From Elmis aenea (lineage: Eukaryota > Arthropoda > Insecta > Coleoptera > Elmidae): a stretch of 64,000 nt of DNA. Under the pieces are notes generated by a model that was given only the letters and a program-made list of their open reading frames with translations, had not been told where the DNA came from and made no database searches. The first letter of the stretch is position 1; every line of letters begins with the position of its first letter. The stretch is taken from contig OX393579.1 of the NCBI GenBank assembly GCA_947652605.1, positions 51,466,970 to 51,530,969 of the forward strand. The letters are read 5' to 3'. Both the position numbers and the translations under genes were made by a program. Positions 12,094 to 23,329 of this stretch are shown piece after piece.

Positions 12094-12395
12094 TTTTCTA
12101 TAACCACTAATGTAAAGACTCTTACCGTACTGCCTGCATGCCTAGTAAGTGAGTTATAAACGCACGGTAAGCAAAACGCACACTTGTCTAGAAGTGTCAA
12201 AGTAGGCTTACGTCAAAATTGACAAGTCAATTACATGTCAAAAGCCAATTACAGGTCAAAAAGCCGTTAAAATCGTAGGTATTGTGGTCGTAGAAAAAGT
12301 AAGCTACATAACACGAGTTGTAAAGCAATTACGCACTCGCCGCTACGCGGCTCCGTGCGTAATATGCTTCTTACAACTCAATATACTATAATATT
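12094..12395 (+). repeat. Interspersed repeat with terminal hairpin, copy 1 of 3
   Basis: It shares TACCGTACTGCCTGCATGCC, TAGGCTTACGTCAAAATTGA and TAAGCTACATAACACGAGTT, in the same order, with 52,962-53,213, and partly with 52,023-52,215. It ends in a hairpin: GAGTTGTAAAGCAATTACGC, a short CG-rich loop (TCGCCGCTACGCGGCTCC), then GCGTAATATGCTTCTTACAA. It probably represents a non-autonomous DNA element. No coding sequence. Confidence 0.7.
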
Positions 12396-12894
12396 TCAAC
12401 ACAATTTCAATCATATCCCAAAGCTACGCTTTTTCTATACAAGCTCTACAGAAGAAATCGATTACGTTCAGTAGCGCAAAAGAAAAATAAAAGAGACAAA
12501 GAAATAGTGCGAAACATAAATGGAATAAAAGACTGTAATTCATCAATGTCTATTATGTGGGGGTTTGCCTTCATAAATCTTGAATTTTACCTCGACATTG
12601 CACCGAGTATTCTAGAAAATTCGTCGGATTCGTTTTTCTATGAAATCTAACGTTTCTTTACAAACTTTGTACAGTATGACGTCGATCAAAACTGGAAATT
12701 AATGTCTAGGAAACGTTTTATATGCAACTTTGACATGCAATTTTAAAGTAGTTGTTTATAACGGTGAATATAGGATTCGATAAAATTGAAAAGGTTTCAA
12801 AAACATCTCAATAAAACGTTTAAAATACGATATTAAAGAAGTCTTGTGTTTTTTAAAAACGCCAAGATTTTCTTTAAGGGTGTTTTTCTTAACT
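12396..12894. other. Unassigned sequence
   Basis: No gene was recognised between the hairpin repeat and the LINE fragment. Confidence 0.3.
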
Positions 12895-13570
12895 CTTCTT
12901 GGTTGGCTTTTTCCATCCCTAGGAGTCTGCGCCGATAGGGTGTGAATCCTTCACACTGACATTTTACATGAAGAGGAATTTCTTCTTCTTCACCACATCC
13001 TCTGCATATATCGGTCTCTGAGAGCCCTATTATGTAGGTGTTTGTTTAGCCCACAGTGTCCTGTGACGAGTCCTGTGGCTGCTCTGACGTCTACTCTGCT
13101 CATCCTGAGTCTTTTCTTTGGAGACCATTGACCGGATAGCCTTAGAATGGGCTTGTCCTGCAACTTTTTTCCAATGAGCACTATGCTCTTGTATTAATAC
13201 GTCATTAAGACACCGCTTGGCCGTTCCATAGGATGTACCAACTGCGGGTTCTGGTCCGAAGAAAGGTGTCTCACTGCCAATTTTGGCTAGGCGATCTGCC
13301 TTCCCGTTCCCAGGTATATTAGTGTGTTCTGGGCACCATACCAGTTTAACATTCCTGCTTCCTAGCACGTTAAGTGCCCATGTGCAGTTCAGAACAAGTC
13401 CTGAGTTTACTTCCGACGAGCCACGAGCTTTTAACGCTGCTTGACTGTCGGACAGTAAGAAGATTATTCTATTATTAAAATCTCTTTCTAATGGTGTTTC
13501 TGCCCATAAGTGCATAGCGTACACCTCGGCTTGAAATATAGTTGCACACTGTTCGAGGCTTGATAAAAAA
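12895..13570 (-). pseudogene. LINE ORF2 fragment: RNase H domain plus C-terminal zinc knuckle
   Basis: Reading on the minus strand from about 13,570, the order is CATIFQAEVYAMHLWAE (catalytic Glu of RNase HI), LLSDSQAALKA (catalytic Asp), then WCPEHTNIPGNGKADRLAK (conserved H and a catalytic Asp). A frame change leads to VDVRAATGLVTGHCGLNKHL. A second change leads to ETDICRGCGEEEEIPLHVKC, a Cys/His knuckle. RNase H followed by a terminal CCHC-like knuckle is known from I-superclade LINEs, while the exact clade is inferred. The reverse transcriptase domain is absent. Two frameshifts make this a pseudogene. Confidence 0.85.
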
Positions 13571-13729
13571 CATTCTGCCTTTTCTAACTCATAAAAAGTT
13601 TTTTGTATTTATTTCGGATGTACAATATTTGTAGATAAAATACAAGGGCGCATTTTTATGGTAATCGAAATATACCTATTGATGCGGAAGTGTTCTTTAC
13701 AGTTTTTTCTAAACAAAAACGAGTGATAA

Positions 13730-14400
13730 TAAACTTGAGCATCGAATGTTACAAAATTTCTCACAAAAGAGCCAAAAGTTATTCATCAAAGAATGACCGA
13801 AATGTATGGAAATGAAGCCCCACCTTTATTTCAAGTAAAATTTTGGTCTAGGCAATTTCGCTGGGGTTGGAACTCTGTACAGCATGATCCAAAATTAGGT
13901 TGACCAGTTGATGCAAGGACTGAAGACATAGCTAAAAAAATTAGAGATTTGGTGGTGTCAGATCGGCGGAGGAAATTGTCTTTCATTGTCAGGTAAGTTA
14001 GGGTATCCGAAACAACTGTTTAGAAAGTTTTGCACGACGATTTAGGTATTAAAACAGTGTCTGTGTGTTGGATTCTAAGGCTCCTTGCGGTGAAGCAAAA
14101 ATTTGCCAGGAAAGAAATTTACCAAGAAAAATTTATCGCTTCACAGACTGATACAAATTTTTTTCACGAATTTTTACCGGTGATGAGACTTAGGTGTATA
14201 ACTGAATTAGCACCCTGCGACTTTTGCTGTTTAGAAAGCTAAGAGAAAATGTTAAGAGCAGAAAATTTACCTCCACTAATGAGCTAAAGATAACTAACTG
14301 TTGATGCCCATTTTGCAGATCTCCCGAAAGAATTTTTTCTTGTAGAGATGCCGCATCTCGAGAAACGTCGGTTTAAGTGTTGACGGTAGTTATGTAAAAA
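13730..14400 (+). pseudogene. Internally deleted mariner transposase
   Basis: The N-terminal half is recognisable across small frameshifts: VIHQRMTEMYGNEAPP, VKFWSRQFRWGWNSVQHDP, DARTEDIAKKIRDLVVSDRR and HDDLGIKTVSVCWILRLLAV. These are the paired-like helix-turn-helix regions of mariner. After SQTDTNFFHEF the sequence jumps to LAPCDFCCLES, and then in another frame to AENLPPTNELK and DLPKEFFL with EMPHLEKR. The core catalytic segment, with the first two Asp residues, is therefore deleted while both ends remain. Flanking inverted repeats were not identified. Confidence 0.75.
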
Positions 14401-14959
14401 AATGTTTTTCTGGTTTTCGTACGTGTTTTCTTCATGGCTAGGTAGACTATATAAAAATACGCCTTCGTAAGCAATTTTCAATTAAACGTTATTTTTCGTT
14501 TACACTAACTATCTAGTGTCTTGGTTATGTTATAAATATAGTACAAACTTTTGATGTTTAAGTAAGTTATTGCCAATTAATATAATTAGCCAATAGCAAA
14601 TACTTAATCAACCCTTATCATAAATCAATAATTGTAACTAGATAATAAGTGCGCCGAAGTTCCGCAACAAACTCCCGCAAGTCTCTTAATAATTAATTTT
14701 CTATACAGCATCAACACGCACCCTATAGAATTAAGATTAACAAATGCGGTTTTAGAAGTGCCAAACTTTTCCATTACGTTTTGATAAAGTTGCCCATTAA
14801 TTACAACAAAAATTCGCAACAAGTTTCAAGTCTTAGCTCGTTACGTTTTTTAGTGCATCGCATGATTTGAGGCAGTTTTCTTTGCCTCACATCGATCTAT
14901 TTGCATTTGCATTGCTTTAAGTGGCCAGTACATATACGCAGTTTATAAATTAATGCATA
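14401..14959. other. Unassigned AT-rich sequence
   Basis: No gene or long repeat was recognised. Confidence 0.3.
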
Positions 14960-15115
14960 GGTCGCAGGCAAATAGTTAAATCAAGAAAATAGCTTTTGCC
15001 CTGGCAAATATTATCTGCCTGAGCAAATAGTTTTCCTTTAATAATTTATGATATATAAACGAAATTTTCATACCCAAATAGTATTTGAGAGAACAATTGT
15101 TGGGCAAATAGTGTT
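14960..15115 (+). repeat. Cluster of GCAAATAGT words
   Basis: Five near-identical words occur within 150 bp: GGCAAATAGT (14,968), GGCAAATATT (15,003), GAGCAAATAG (15,021), CCCAAATAGT (15,073) and GGGCAAATAGT (15,102). The spacing is irregular. They could be protein-binding sites or the remains of a tandem array. Confidence 0.45.
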
Positions 15116-15275
15116 CAGTTTAATACTTTGTTATTTGAAGTTGAGTGAGGCTTTTTTTTTAATAATAGAGGGTCAGGTTAGAGGTTTTTTTTTTAAAATA
15201 AAAGCAAATCTATTGATTTATTTTTAATGTTAATTTAAAAAAAAATTTAAAAATCTTTAACCTGACTGTATATTA

Positions 15276-16237
15276 GAGGAGAAGGTGGTAATATGGAACC
15301 CCACTTCGTTTTTCTTCGGTAAATCGAAGAGTCGTAGGATTATCTATGAACTTTTTTCATTAATAGGCTCTAAATATATTAAATAGTTATATATGTGGAC
15401 AAATTTAAAATAATATTGCCAATTTGCATGTTACACGTAGTTTTCGTAAAAAGGTCAAAATTGTATACTCAAGAAACTATGCTGGTAATATGGAACTCCT
15501 AAAAAAAGTCAGTATTTTCGAATAAAAACACCTATAAGTATTAACATAATCATTAGAAAAATAAGTTGCTTTACGACAAAAGTCACAAACATAAGCGTAA
15601 TTTTCACATGCTTAACATTCACTATGTGTCCATAGGTTGCACATAACACATTGAATCGACAGTTCCCCTTTTTGGTCTTCAGAAAACGATTTATTGCTAT
15701 ACTTGCCGTTTGGCACTTCACATAGGCTTGGCCAAAAAGTTCAGCAATATCATAAGGGCCTTGAGGACGTTCACTCCGACGCAGCCACATTCGAATTCGT
15801 AATATGGAACTCCTGAATATAATATGGAACCCGGTTCCATATTACCAACGCTAGTGAGTTCCATATTAACAAAATCGCATGCTATTTTATATCGCTTAGT
15901 ATAATTTCTACCAGTTAATCAAATGGAAACTTAATTATTAGGATTTGATGAAACGGCAGTATACTGCCTGGATAAGCCAAAAAACCATTAAAAGTATTGC
16001 ATATAATTGATCTTATTCTGGCAGAAATTGACAAAATAAACTTTTGTTTTTTGCTCATTCACAAAAACTCAAAGTATTCGATTTTAACCGCGTTTTTTGT
16101 ACTGAAGTTTCGTATATGGTTTTCGCCATTGGTATTACTTAACATTTATGTATTTGGTAAAAGATGTCGATACCAGTTTATTAGTTAACTGGGGATTCCA
16201 TATTACTAGCAGGGTTCCATATTACCACCTTCTCATC
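15276..16237 (-). mobile_element. Pogo-like DNA transposon, internally deleted
   Basis: The termini are inverted repeats starting GAGGAGAAGGTGGTAATATG on the left and GATGAGAAGGTGGTAATATG on the right (reverse complement), flanked by TA at 15,274 and 16,238. The word AATATGGAAC or its complement occurs about eight times, at both ends and near 15,486 and 15,800-15,870. The repeated word suggests multiple transposase-binding sites. A transposase C-terminus lies inside on the minus strand. Confidence 0.8.
15530..15800 (-). pseudogene. Pogo/Tigger-like transposase C-terminus with zinc finger
   Basis: The minus-strand frame begins RRSERPQGPYDIAELFGQAY, followed by VKCQTASIAINRFLKT, which matches the end of the DDE domain of jerky/pogo-type transposases. 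A frameshift and deletion then lead to LSIQCVMCNLWTHSEC, and later NYAYVCDFCRK, a PHD-like C-x2-C...H...C...C-x2-C zinc finger. The N-terminal DNA-binding domains and most of the catalytic domain are missing. Confidence 0.75.
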
Positions 16238-16376
16238 TACTGATCTACACTAAGTTATATTTGGTTTCCTTTGCCTGAAGTAATCCACATGAATAGCATT
16301 GCAAACAAAAATATATTTCTGCATCCGTCCAAAAAAAAACAGTTGCTTCCGATCAATTTTTAGGCTAGAAAATACA

Positions 16377-16481
16377 TCTTTACTGGCCTAGGCCAGAAAA
16401 TAACTAACTGGTTGCCATGGTGATAAGTTGTCTTTACCGGCCTAGGCCGGAAAGTAGCTGGTTGCCATGGTGATGATTTTG
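16377..16481 (+). repeat. Tandem duplication carrying GGCCTAGGCC palindromes
   Basis: Two adjacent units of about 54 and 51 bp each contain a perfect palindrome (CTGGCCTAGGCCAG in the first, CCGGCCTAGGCCGG in the second), followed by GGTTGCCATGGTGAT. Compensating changes keep both palindromes perfect: the outer T-A pair of one is C-G in the other. Confidence 0.75.
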
Positions 16482-18928
16482 TTGATTTGCGCTGTCAAAC
16501 AAGCGTCATTATACCACCAAGCGAGTTTTCACCTGTTGTTTGTTAGGTTATTGTTTAATTATGGCGGTGAAGATAGTAATTTTGGTGTCAGTGGCGGACG
16601 TTACATACTCGTAAAGTGTCTTTACTGATCTCGTATGCTTTCAGGACTCGCCTACGGCTCGTCCCAAAACTGTCCACTCGTCCAGTTTTTCGGTCTTGTT
16701 ACGTAAATAACTATTAAACTAGACATACAAACCGCTAAGGCGTGATTATAGAAGGTTTATAGCTGCCTTACCAGTAAAAATAAGGTTAAATTAATTATTA
16801 AAACAGGCAGTTAACTACTAAAGAAATGTTGAAAGATATGAGGCACGCAAAGTAGGCATTCATACCGAGCTAATAATTTTAACCGCTACAGCTATTGGTA
16901 ATCTATCACAATTTTTAATATCACCACGTCCTATTTTAGTATCAGTGTTGGTTATTAATTAAATAAAAATTTACTATTCAGACATAAATATACACAGTCT
17001 TAATGTCGTAGTAAACTTTATAATTCGTAGCGTGAGTGAATATTTACGGTTGCATGTTGAAGTTTAAATAATGGATACAACTACATTAGCAATAATTTTA
17101 TAAAAATTCTTAATCAAATTAATCATTAACATAAAAATCGTCACGTAGTGTTGGTAGTCTGTACATTTAGGTTAGTTTGATAAGCATTTGTTACTTATTT
17201 ACAGAATTTAATATTGGAACTTTTACGGAGTCTAATTTCATTTTAGTTCAAAACGATTTTGATAAATGGAAAATTGGCAAAAACTAATAAAATTAGCCAG
17301 TAAGCTCGCCAAATTTAGCAATGCATGTGTGTGTTAGACGCAACTTTTCAGCGTTTTAGAGTCATAATTTTTGTGACTGACCTACGAGGAGTCGCAGCGT
17401 GGTTAAAGGTTAACTAATTGAAAATAATTGTTGTGTGTTGTAAATTAAATTATAATTAAAACCTTAATCGTTCTACTCTTATTAAAAATTCGCTAGTATA
17501 CTATTGAAAACGACTCTCATGTTTTTTTCTAAAATATAATGGAACTGTATTTATATACAAAACAATGTTACTACAACGAAAACAAGGGACAAATACAGCG
17601 TAGAGGGTAATCTCTGCAATAAATTAGCGGACTTTTGTGTAAACCGGTGTCATCAATTACGAGGCAGGGAACCGACAACATTTTGTGTTTTATATAAAGG
17701 AAATAGCAGATTACGCCCTAGAAAATGACTTCTAAATGTTTAAACTTCCTTCCACACTACTACACTTGAAAGTACATAGTTGCTATTAGGGTTCTTAGTT
17801 GAAATTAAATAAATCAAATTTTCTTACCTTATGTTTCTCAATTAGGACTCTTGACAAAAGGTGTTGTTTTGATCTGAAAAGAATAAGGAATCTTAAAGTT
17901 TTACTTAATTTTGTGCTTCCTAACTAGCTAATTACATGTTGTTACAAGAGATCCGGCAAAATTACTTAATTGTTTGCAATATTAATTAAATCAAAAATAT
18001 TTTCTTGAAATCGTAGAGTGACGAACGATGCAGATCTGTGTTTGAAACGCTACAATGAGAGATAACAATTTTCGAAATGCTTGCGATATCTCGAAAACGA
18101 ACTTGGAAGTGCATTGGTAAATAAACGCGATATTAAAAAAATAGAAAGGTGTAACCCATTACAATCAACACGAAGGTTTATCAGTTAAAAATAAATTTCA
18201 TGTAGTTAAAATCAAAGTTGTATTTTGATGGGTCTGCCATTAGGCAATCATCTAAAATCTAAACAAACCAACAGTGTCAAATTCTAGTCAGCAAACCAAT
18301 GTATTGAATATTTTTTTAATGTAAAACAGATTGTAGATGTCATGTTGTCAATACATAAAAAATATTGGCAGTGAGAAAATGAAAACTTTCATATACATGA
18401 ATAGAAAAACAATTTTTTATCAAAATCTTATACGTTGTCGTATATAAAATAAAAATCTCCTCTAAAGTCAAACAAGAAACTATATTATTACGTAATCTAC
18501 AATTCTGTTCTAAATACGTCAACCTAAATATAAAATAATTATGTTGTAAGTAATGTATCTACATAAATATAACGTCACTTGTTTTTCTATTTAAGAAAAT
18601 AATTATAGAAGTGTGACATCTAAACTAAAACACCCAATATAATATTGTCTTACTGTTTTAAGCAATATCAAAATAACAAACATATTTAAAATGTAACTAA
18701 TGTATAAAACATTCAAATATGCATAAAAAAGAGGACCATATAGGTACCAACACAATATTTAGTTGTTGGGACTATGAAGAATATTTTTAAGCGATTCGTA
18801 AAATTTGCGTTTCAGTAGATATGTAAAATTAAAGAATAAATGTTTGCAACAAATAATATTTACTAGTAATTAAAATAAAACCTAAAAGTACTTAATATTT
18901 ATCATTTATTTTTTTAGCAATATAGATA
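16482..18928. other. Long stretch without recognised genes
   Basis: About 2.4 kb of AT-rich sequence. At 16,595-16,715, words such as ACTCGCCTACGGCTCGTCC and GTTACATACTCG...GTTACGTAA hint at a hairpin-type repeat similar in style to 12,094. The rest shows no coding pattern or clear repeat. Confidence 0.35.
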
Positions 18929-20450
18929 GAGTAAACCCGGGCAAAAGTCCGCACTGGGGTAAAAGTCCTATTAGGGATAGGAAGGACTGGAGAGTTAAGA
19001 AAGAATAGGTTTTATTATAGGTAGTTGAGATACAGTATCTGTGGTGGACACATATAGTTCTAGCTTGATCGGCAGTTAAACCGCTGCGAAAATGAGCTAA
19101 GTGTAAAAATGCTTGGCTTGTTATAGTTTTCGATGATCTTTTGTTAGGCAGTGATATTTAAAAGTTTCTCACAACCGGCATGCAACTTTTTTTATATAAA
19201 CACCCTCCATTTTAGCTACACAATCATGTCGCCAAACGTTTCCTAACTTAAACTAAAGATGCCGTCATAATGCTCTATCGTAATTAGCACGCATGGGGAC
19301 AAAAAGCCGCAGTCGTCCCTGGGGTAAAAGGCCGCGCACGGACTTTTGCCCCGTCTTTATTTAAATTACCTACTTTGATATATTCTACAGAAATCATTTC
19401 TTTCGGAATGTATAATAGAACGACGGATAGAAAGCCGATTACATCAGAAATATTGGAGGAGGCTTAGAGAAGATTGCGAGAAAGAAGAAATCCAATCGAA
19501 GTATAGCAAAGACTTTTGGAGTGGATGAATCATCCTTAAAAAAAGACTAAAGCTAGACTTTGGCGTGACTTCATTAGAAAGATTCAAATCCACATTTACG
19601 TCTGATCACGAAGCAAGTTTAGCTGATCACTGTAGATAGATGGACGGAATTACTAGAAAAAAATTTCGGCGGTTGGCTTTTGACTTTGCTTCGCAAAATA
19701 ACATCGTAAACGATTTTAATAAGGAGTCACAAATGGCTGGAGACGACTGGACCAAAAGTTTTTTTATCTCGAGACAATTTTTCTTTAAGAACGCCCAAAA
19801 AGACAAGCGTCGGAAGGATTATGGGTTTCAATAAAGTCCAAATAGAAAGATTCTACGATAATTTAACGAACAGCCATGTCATAGAGAAGGGGAAAACGAA
19901 ATTGTTTGCCCAGGTTGTTAAGAAATATATGAAGATCCACCAGTCGAGGACTAGATTAAGTGCAGTAAATGCCACAACTGGTGGTACGAAAGTTGCTCAA
20001 ATTTTGAAGCCGGCGAGTTCGCCTGTGATTTTTGTTGAATTTGTCAAATATTTTTTGTGTTCCTTTAAATGTGATATTTTTTTAATTTTGTTACAAGACT
20101 GAACTTTTATTTTGTATTTTTGAAGAGAATTAACTTTTATTTTATAAAATAACACACCGTATATTAATGTGTCAAAGATGTAAACATTTTAATTAGACGA
20201 ATGCACGAACGGCCTTTTGCCCCATCAATTTGGACTTTTGCCCCATAGGGTGGGGCAAAAGTACCAATCTACATGAAACCATAAAAAAAATATTTTTATT
20301 TGAGTTCGTTACTTTTGGTGGCGACCCATTTTATGATGCAATGAGAAGTGTCTAAGGTGTTCATAAAAAAAATGTTGACCCGTTAAACATAAAACTTACT
20401 TACTTAGAGAGTTAAGAACGTTAAGTGCGGACTTTTGCCCGGGTTTACTC
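18929..20450 (+). mobile_element. Pogo-like transposon with 27 bp perfect terminal repeats
   Basis: Both ends begin GAGTAAACCCGGGCAAAAGT and stay identical for 27 bp, flanked by TA at 18,927 and 20,451. The motif GGGGCAAAAGTCC, or variants on either strand, occurs about nine times, near 18,938, 18,957, 19,294, 19,321, 19,345, 20,208, 20,232, 20,250 and 20,428. The 1,522 bp length is short for an autonomous pogo-like element, which agrees with the deleted transposase inside. The near-perfect ends suggest fairly recent mobility. Confidence 0.88.
19435..20040 (+). pseudogene. Pogo-like transposase lacking the DDE domain
   Basis: The first part reads GGGLEKIARKKKSNRSIAK then TFGVDESSLKKRLK, a psq-type helix-turn-helix. 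Then comes GITRKKFRRLAFDFASQNNI and FNKESQMAGDDWTKSFF, the CENP-B-type second DNA-binding region. After GFNKVQIERFYDNL the catalytic domain is missing. The sequence passes through EDPPVED to KCSKCHNWWYESCSNFEA and GEFACDFC, a terminal PHD-like zinc finger. A few stops and frameshifts occur, one near 19,636 and one near 19,790. The product would bind DNA but not cut it; whether it is ever made is unknown. Confidence 0.8.
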
Positions 20451-20452
20451 TA

Positions 20453-22119
20453 AGTAACAATTATAAAACTTCTTCTGTTGCACTCATAATCAAATTTTGC
20501 TGCAATTTGTTGTCGGTATTTCGCGTAACAACCACCTACATGTTCATATCTTGCCAAGTTTTTTTTTTATTGCGACATTTGGCAATTTCATATTCCACAT
20601 TTATCGCTGGAAATGTCAAGAAGTATCGTTTCATCTGAATTTTAAGTGGTTAATAAATTATTCCTGGAGTTTCTCGTTTCAGTTTAACTTCAAACTGCAC
20701 ATAATAAATTAAAATAACAGCTACTTTATTTCCTAGAATAAAATAAAACAAAACACACGCTGCAATGAGAGTTGTAAACAGAATTCTGGGTCAGATGAAT
20801 GCTAATGCCAGGATTTGCCCTGAAAGCGTTCATATTGTAATGGAATATTTAACATCGAAGAGGATTCATAGTATTTCTCTAGAAATATTCGCAAAATATA
20901 GGATCGTCGGTGGGATGTACCTAATAGTTTTTAGCACACTATTTGTGACGAACATAAAGGACATGTAGAATAGATAATATCGTCTATAACTTGGTTATCA
21001 AAGTAAGTTAATATTTTTATGGTTCAGAATCAGGAATTTTCAAGCAGAATGCTTACTTACTTACTTGCTTAATCCTAAACAATATTTTTCCTACAAATCT
21101 AAAGAGAAATTACTCCTAACTTTGTGTTTAACTTAACAACTTCTGTACCGATGATGAATGCTTTCCGGAAGGAGCCGAAAACTCTTTGGCGTTATTTGTT
21201 TGCTGTTATCACAAGCCAAAACTTGTAAATTTGTGCTATTAGGTCCCCGAGAAAAGTTTCGTCATCTGTTTATTCAAATTTCTAATGCGAAGTTCACAAG
21301 AACTCGCTTCAAAAGCAAGCGTTACACAAATCTAAGTGCTTTTAAAACTCTTACATGTTAAGGGAGTTGATTGGAAAACACGCAAAAGGCAAATGCGGGG
21401 AATGAAATTCAAGCGCGGTCTGGAAATACGTCCGCACAAAAGCTTCGTTGATCTGAATAACTTGCAGATAAGGCCGACGATTTTTTTTTCCACGGGGAAT
21501 ATGTTAATGACGAACTTTATCAACACGTTTACCGAGACAAAATAAAACAAAAAGCGAGCGTAGGAGGGAATTTTAAACAGAAATGCGAAATATTTCTGGT
21601 TAACGTTGAAACTTGTAATACTAGATCTATTTTGCGCTTTTGTCTTATTTCCTAATATACGCACACTACCTATATTATTTTATAAATTTGAAAAAAAGAA
21701 CATCAACATTAATTTATTAATTTCGAAAATACTACTGGGGAGTCGTGGAACTATTACAAGTAATATGGAGGAACATGTGAAGGGTGTTAGGTGAAAACAA
21801 GGAATGTAATTTTATATCAATTTGGAGTTATTGATGCCATCTGATCGATATTTTTCTGTTCTAAATCATAGTTTATTCTGTTTATAAAAATACCAGTTTT
21901 TTCCAGAATAAATCCACATACAAATATAGGCAGTTTGGGAGAAAACGTAGTATGTCATACCGCGAGCAGGAGAAAACAAGGATTGTCAACAGCTGATTAT
22001 GTTAGGCACATGCGATTTTTTGTTGCCGCGACTATAAAATCGCAGTCGCAAGATAATTGTATGGATCGCGCACTTGCGACTGAACAGTTGTTAAGTGTTC
22101 TCATTTTCACAAAATATTT
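20453..22119. other. Unassigned sequence
   Basis: No domain or known element was recognised. AATAAAACAAAA...GCGAGCGTAGG at about 21,540 loosely echoes AATAAAACAAAACACACGCTG at about 20,742. This may be a diverged duplication. Confidence 0.3.
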
Positions 22120-22665
22120 TATACAGGGTGGTCCACTTTTTTGTAGCAGGACTTTAACAATCGATAGAAAAACTTATTTTAAAGCGAATATTCCATATCA
22201 ACATGGGTCGATAAACGCTTCATTTTAAAGATACAGGGTGTTAAAATTTTCGAAAAAATATCGATAATTTTTAACCGTTTCCCAACCAGTAGATATGTTC
22301 AAACCAAATTTGGTATACACCTTTCTACATTCGATAAGAATGTCAAGCTCCACAAGCAACCAGTGGCGGAGTTGTGGGGGTTCAGTTTCAATAAATTTCA
22401 TAAAAAACTAGTACGACCCTGTTTAAAATCAAATTCCAACTTATTTTTGGGCACAGCATTTTATTATAAAAAAAGTGTCTCTTAACTTTTCTTCGTATAC
22501 CACCATTTGGCGCAAAATTGTTTTATTTTACTATTCTCGCGAAAAATTTGCCCATATGTTCGACCTAAAAATATCGCTAATATTCGAAATAAAGAAGTAA
22601 TTACCGATTTTTGCTGTTTTTAATAACAGAACATGAGGGAAGAAATTCCGCTAAATTAACGATTA
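22120..22665 (+). mobile_element. One-ended copy of the TACAGGGTGGTCCAC family
   Basis: It starts TATACAGGGTGGTCCACTTT and shares, in order, AAAGCGAATATTCCATATCA, AACCAGTGGCGGAGTTGTGG and AAAAATATCGCTAATATTCG with the full palindrome at 50,820-51,894. It ends after about 545 bp without a second terminus. A half copy in the opposite orientation lies at 46,018-46,443. Confidence 0.8.
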
Positions 22666-23329
22666 AGTACAAAAAAGATAAACAGAAGAATGACTAATAG
22701 AATATTTCACCGAAATCCCATTAACCTTTTCGAGACTAACGGGACAATAAGTAAATCCGCTAATTATAATAAGCAGAAAAAAGATTTACAGAAAACTGGG
22801 AATTGGCAATATGACAAACAAGGCCATGAGAAAATAGAGAATTTGAATTGCCAACACAATCACACTATGAACTGCCTTGCACTTAATGAAGAAAAATATA
22901 AAGATATTGCACACCTTTCAAAATTTTGTTATTCTGAATCTAATAAGAATTTCTACCTTAATCTACCTCATTAAAGCAAATTTTGTAATAAATAATATAA
23001 TTATTTATTAGTGTGTGTAAATAATTCTTAATCACATCCTCAGTATATTTTTGTTTCAAGTAAGTTACAATATCTGGTTGACACATGGTATTTTTTCATT
23101 GACATTCTTTATTTTTAACCATAAATTTGACAAGTCATTTAGAGTAACAAATTATTATAGTATTATCAAAAGTTATTTTTCACATTCATTGATTAATACT
23201 CATTTATAATAATCTGATCCATAGTAAAATAAAGTTTGGTCGATGCAGCTCTATGGACAAAAAAATAGTAGACTTTAAAATCGAATTGTAAAGATCTAAT
23301 AAAAATTGACATTCCTTGTTTTCACCCAA
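22666..23329. other. Unassigned AT-rich sequence
   Basis: An open frame at 22,690-22,974 (94 codons, Asn/Lys-rich) has no recognisable domain and is probably chance. Confidence 0.3.
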
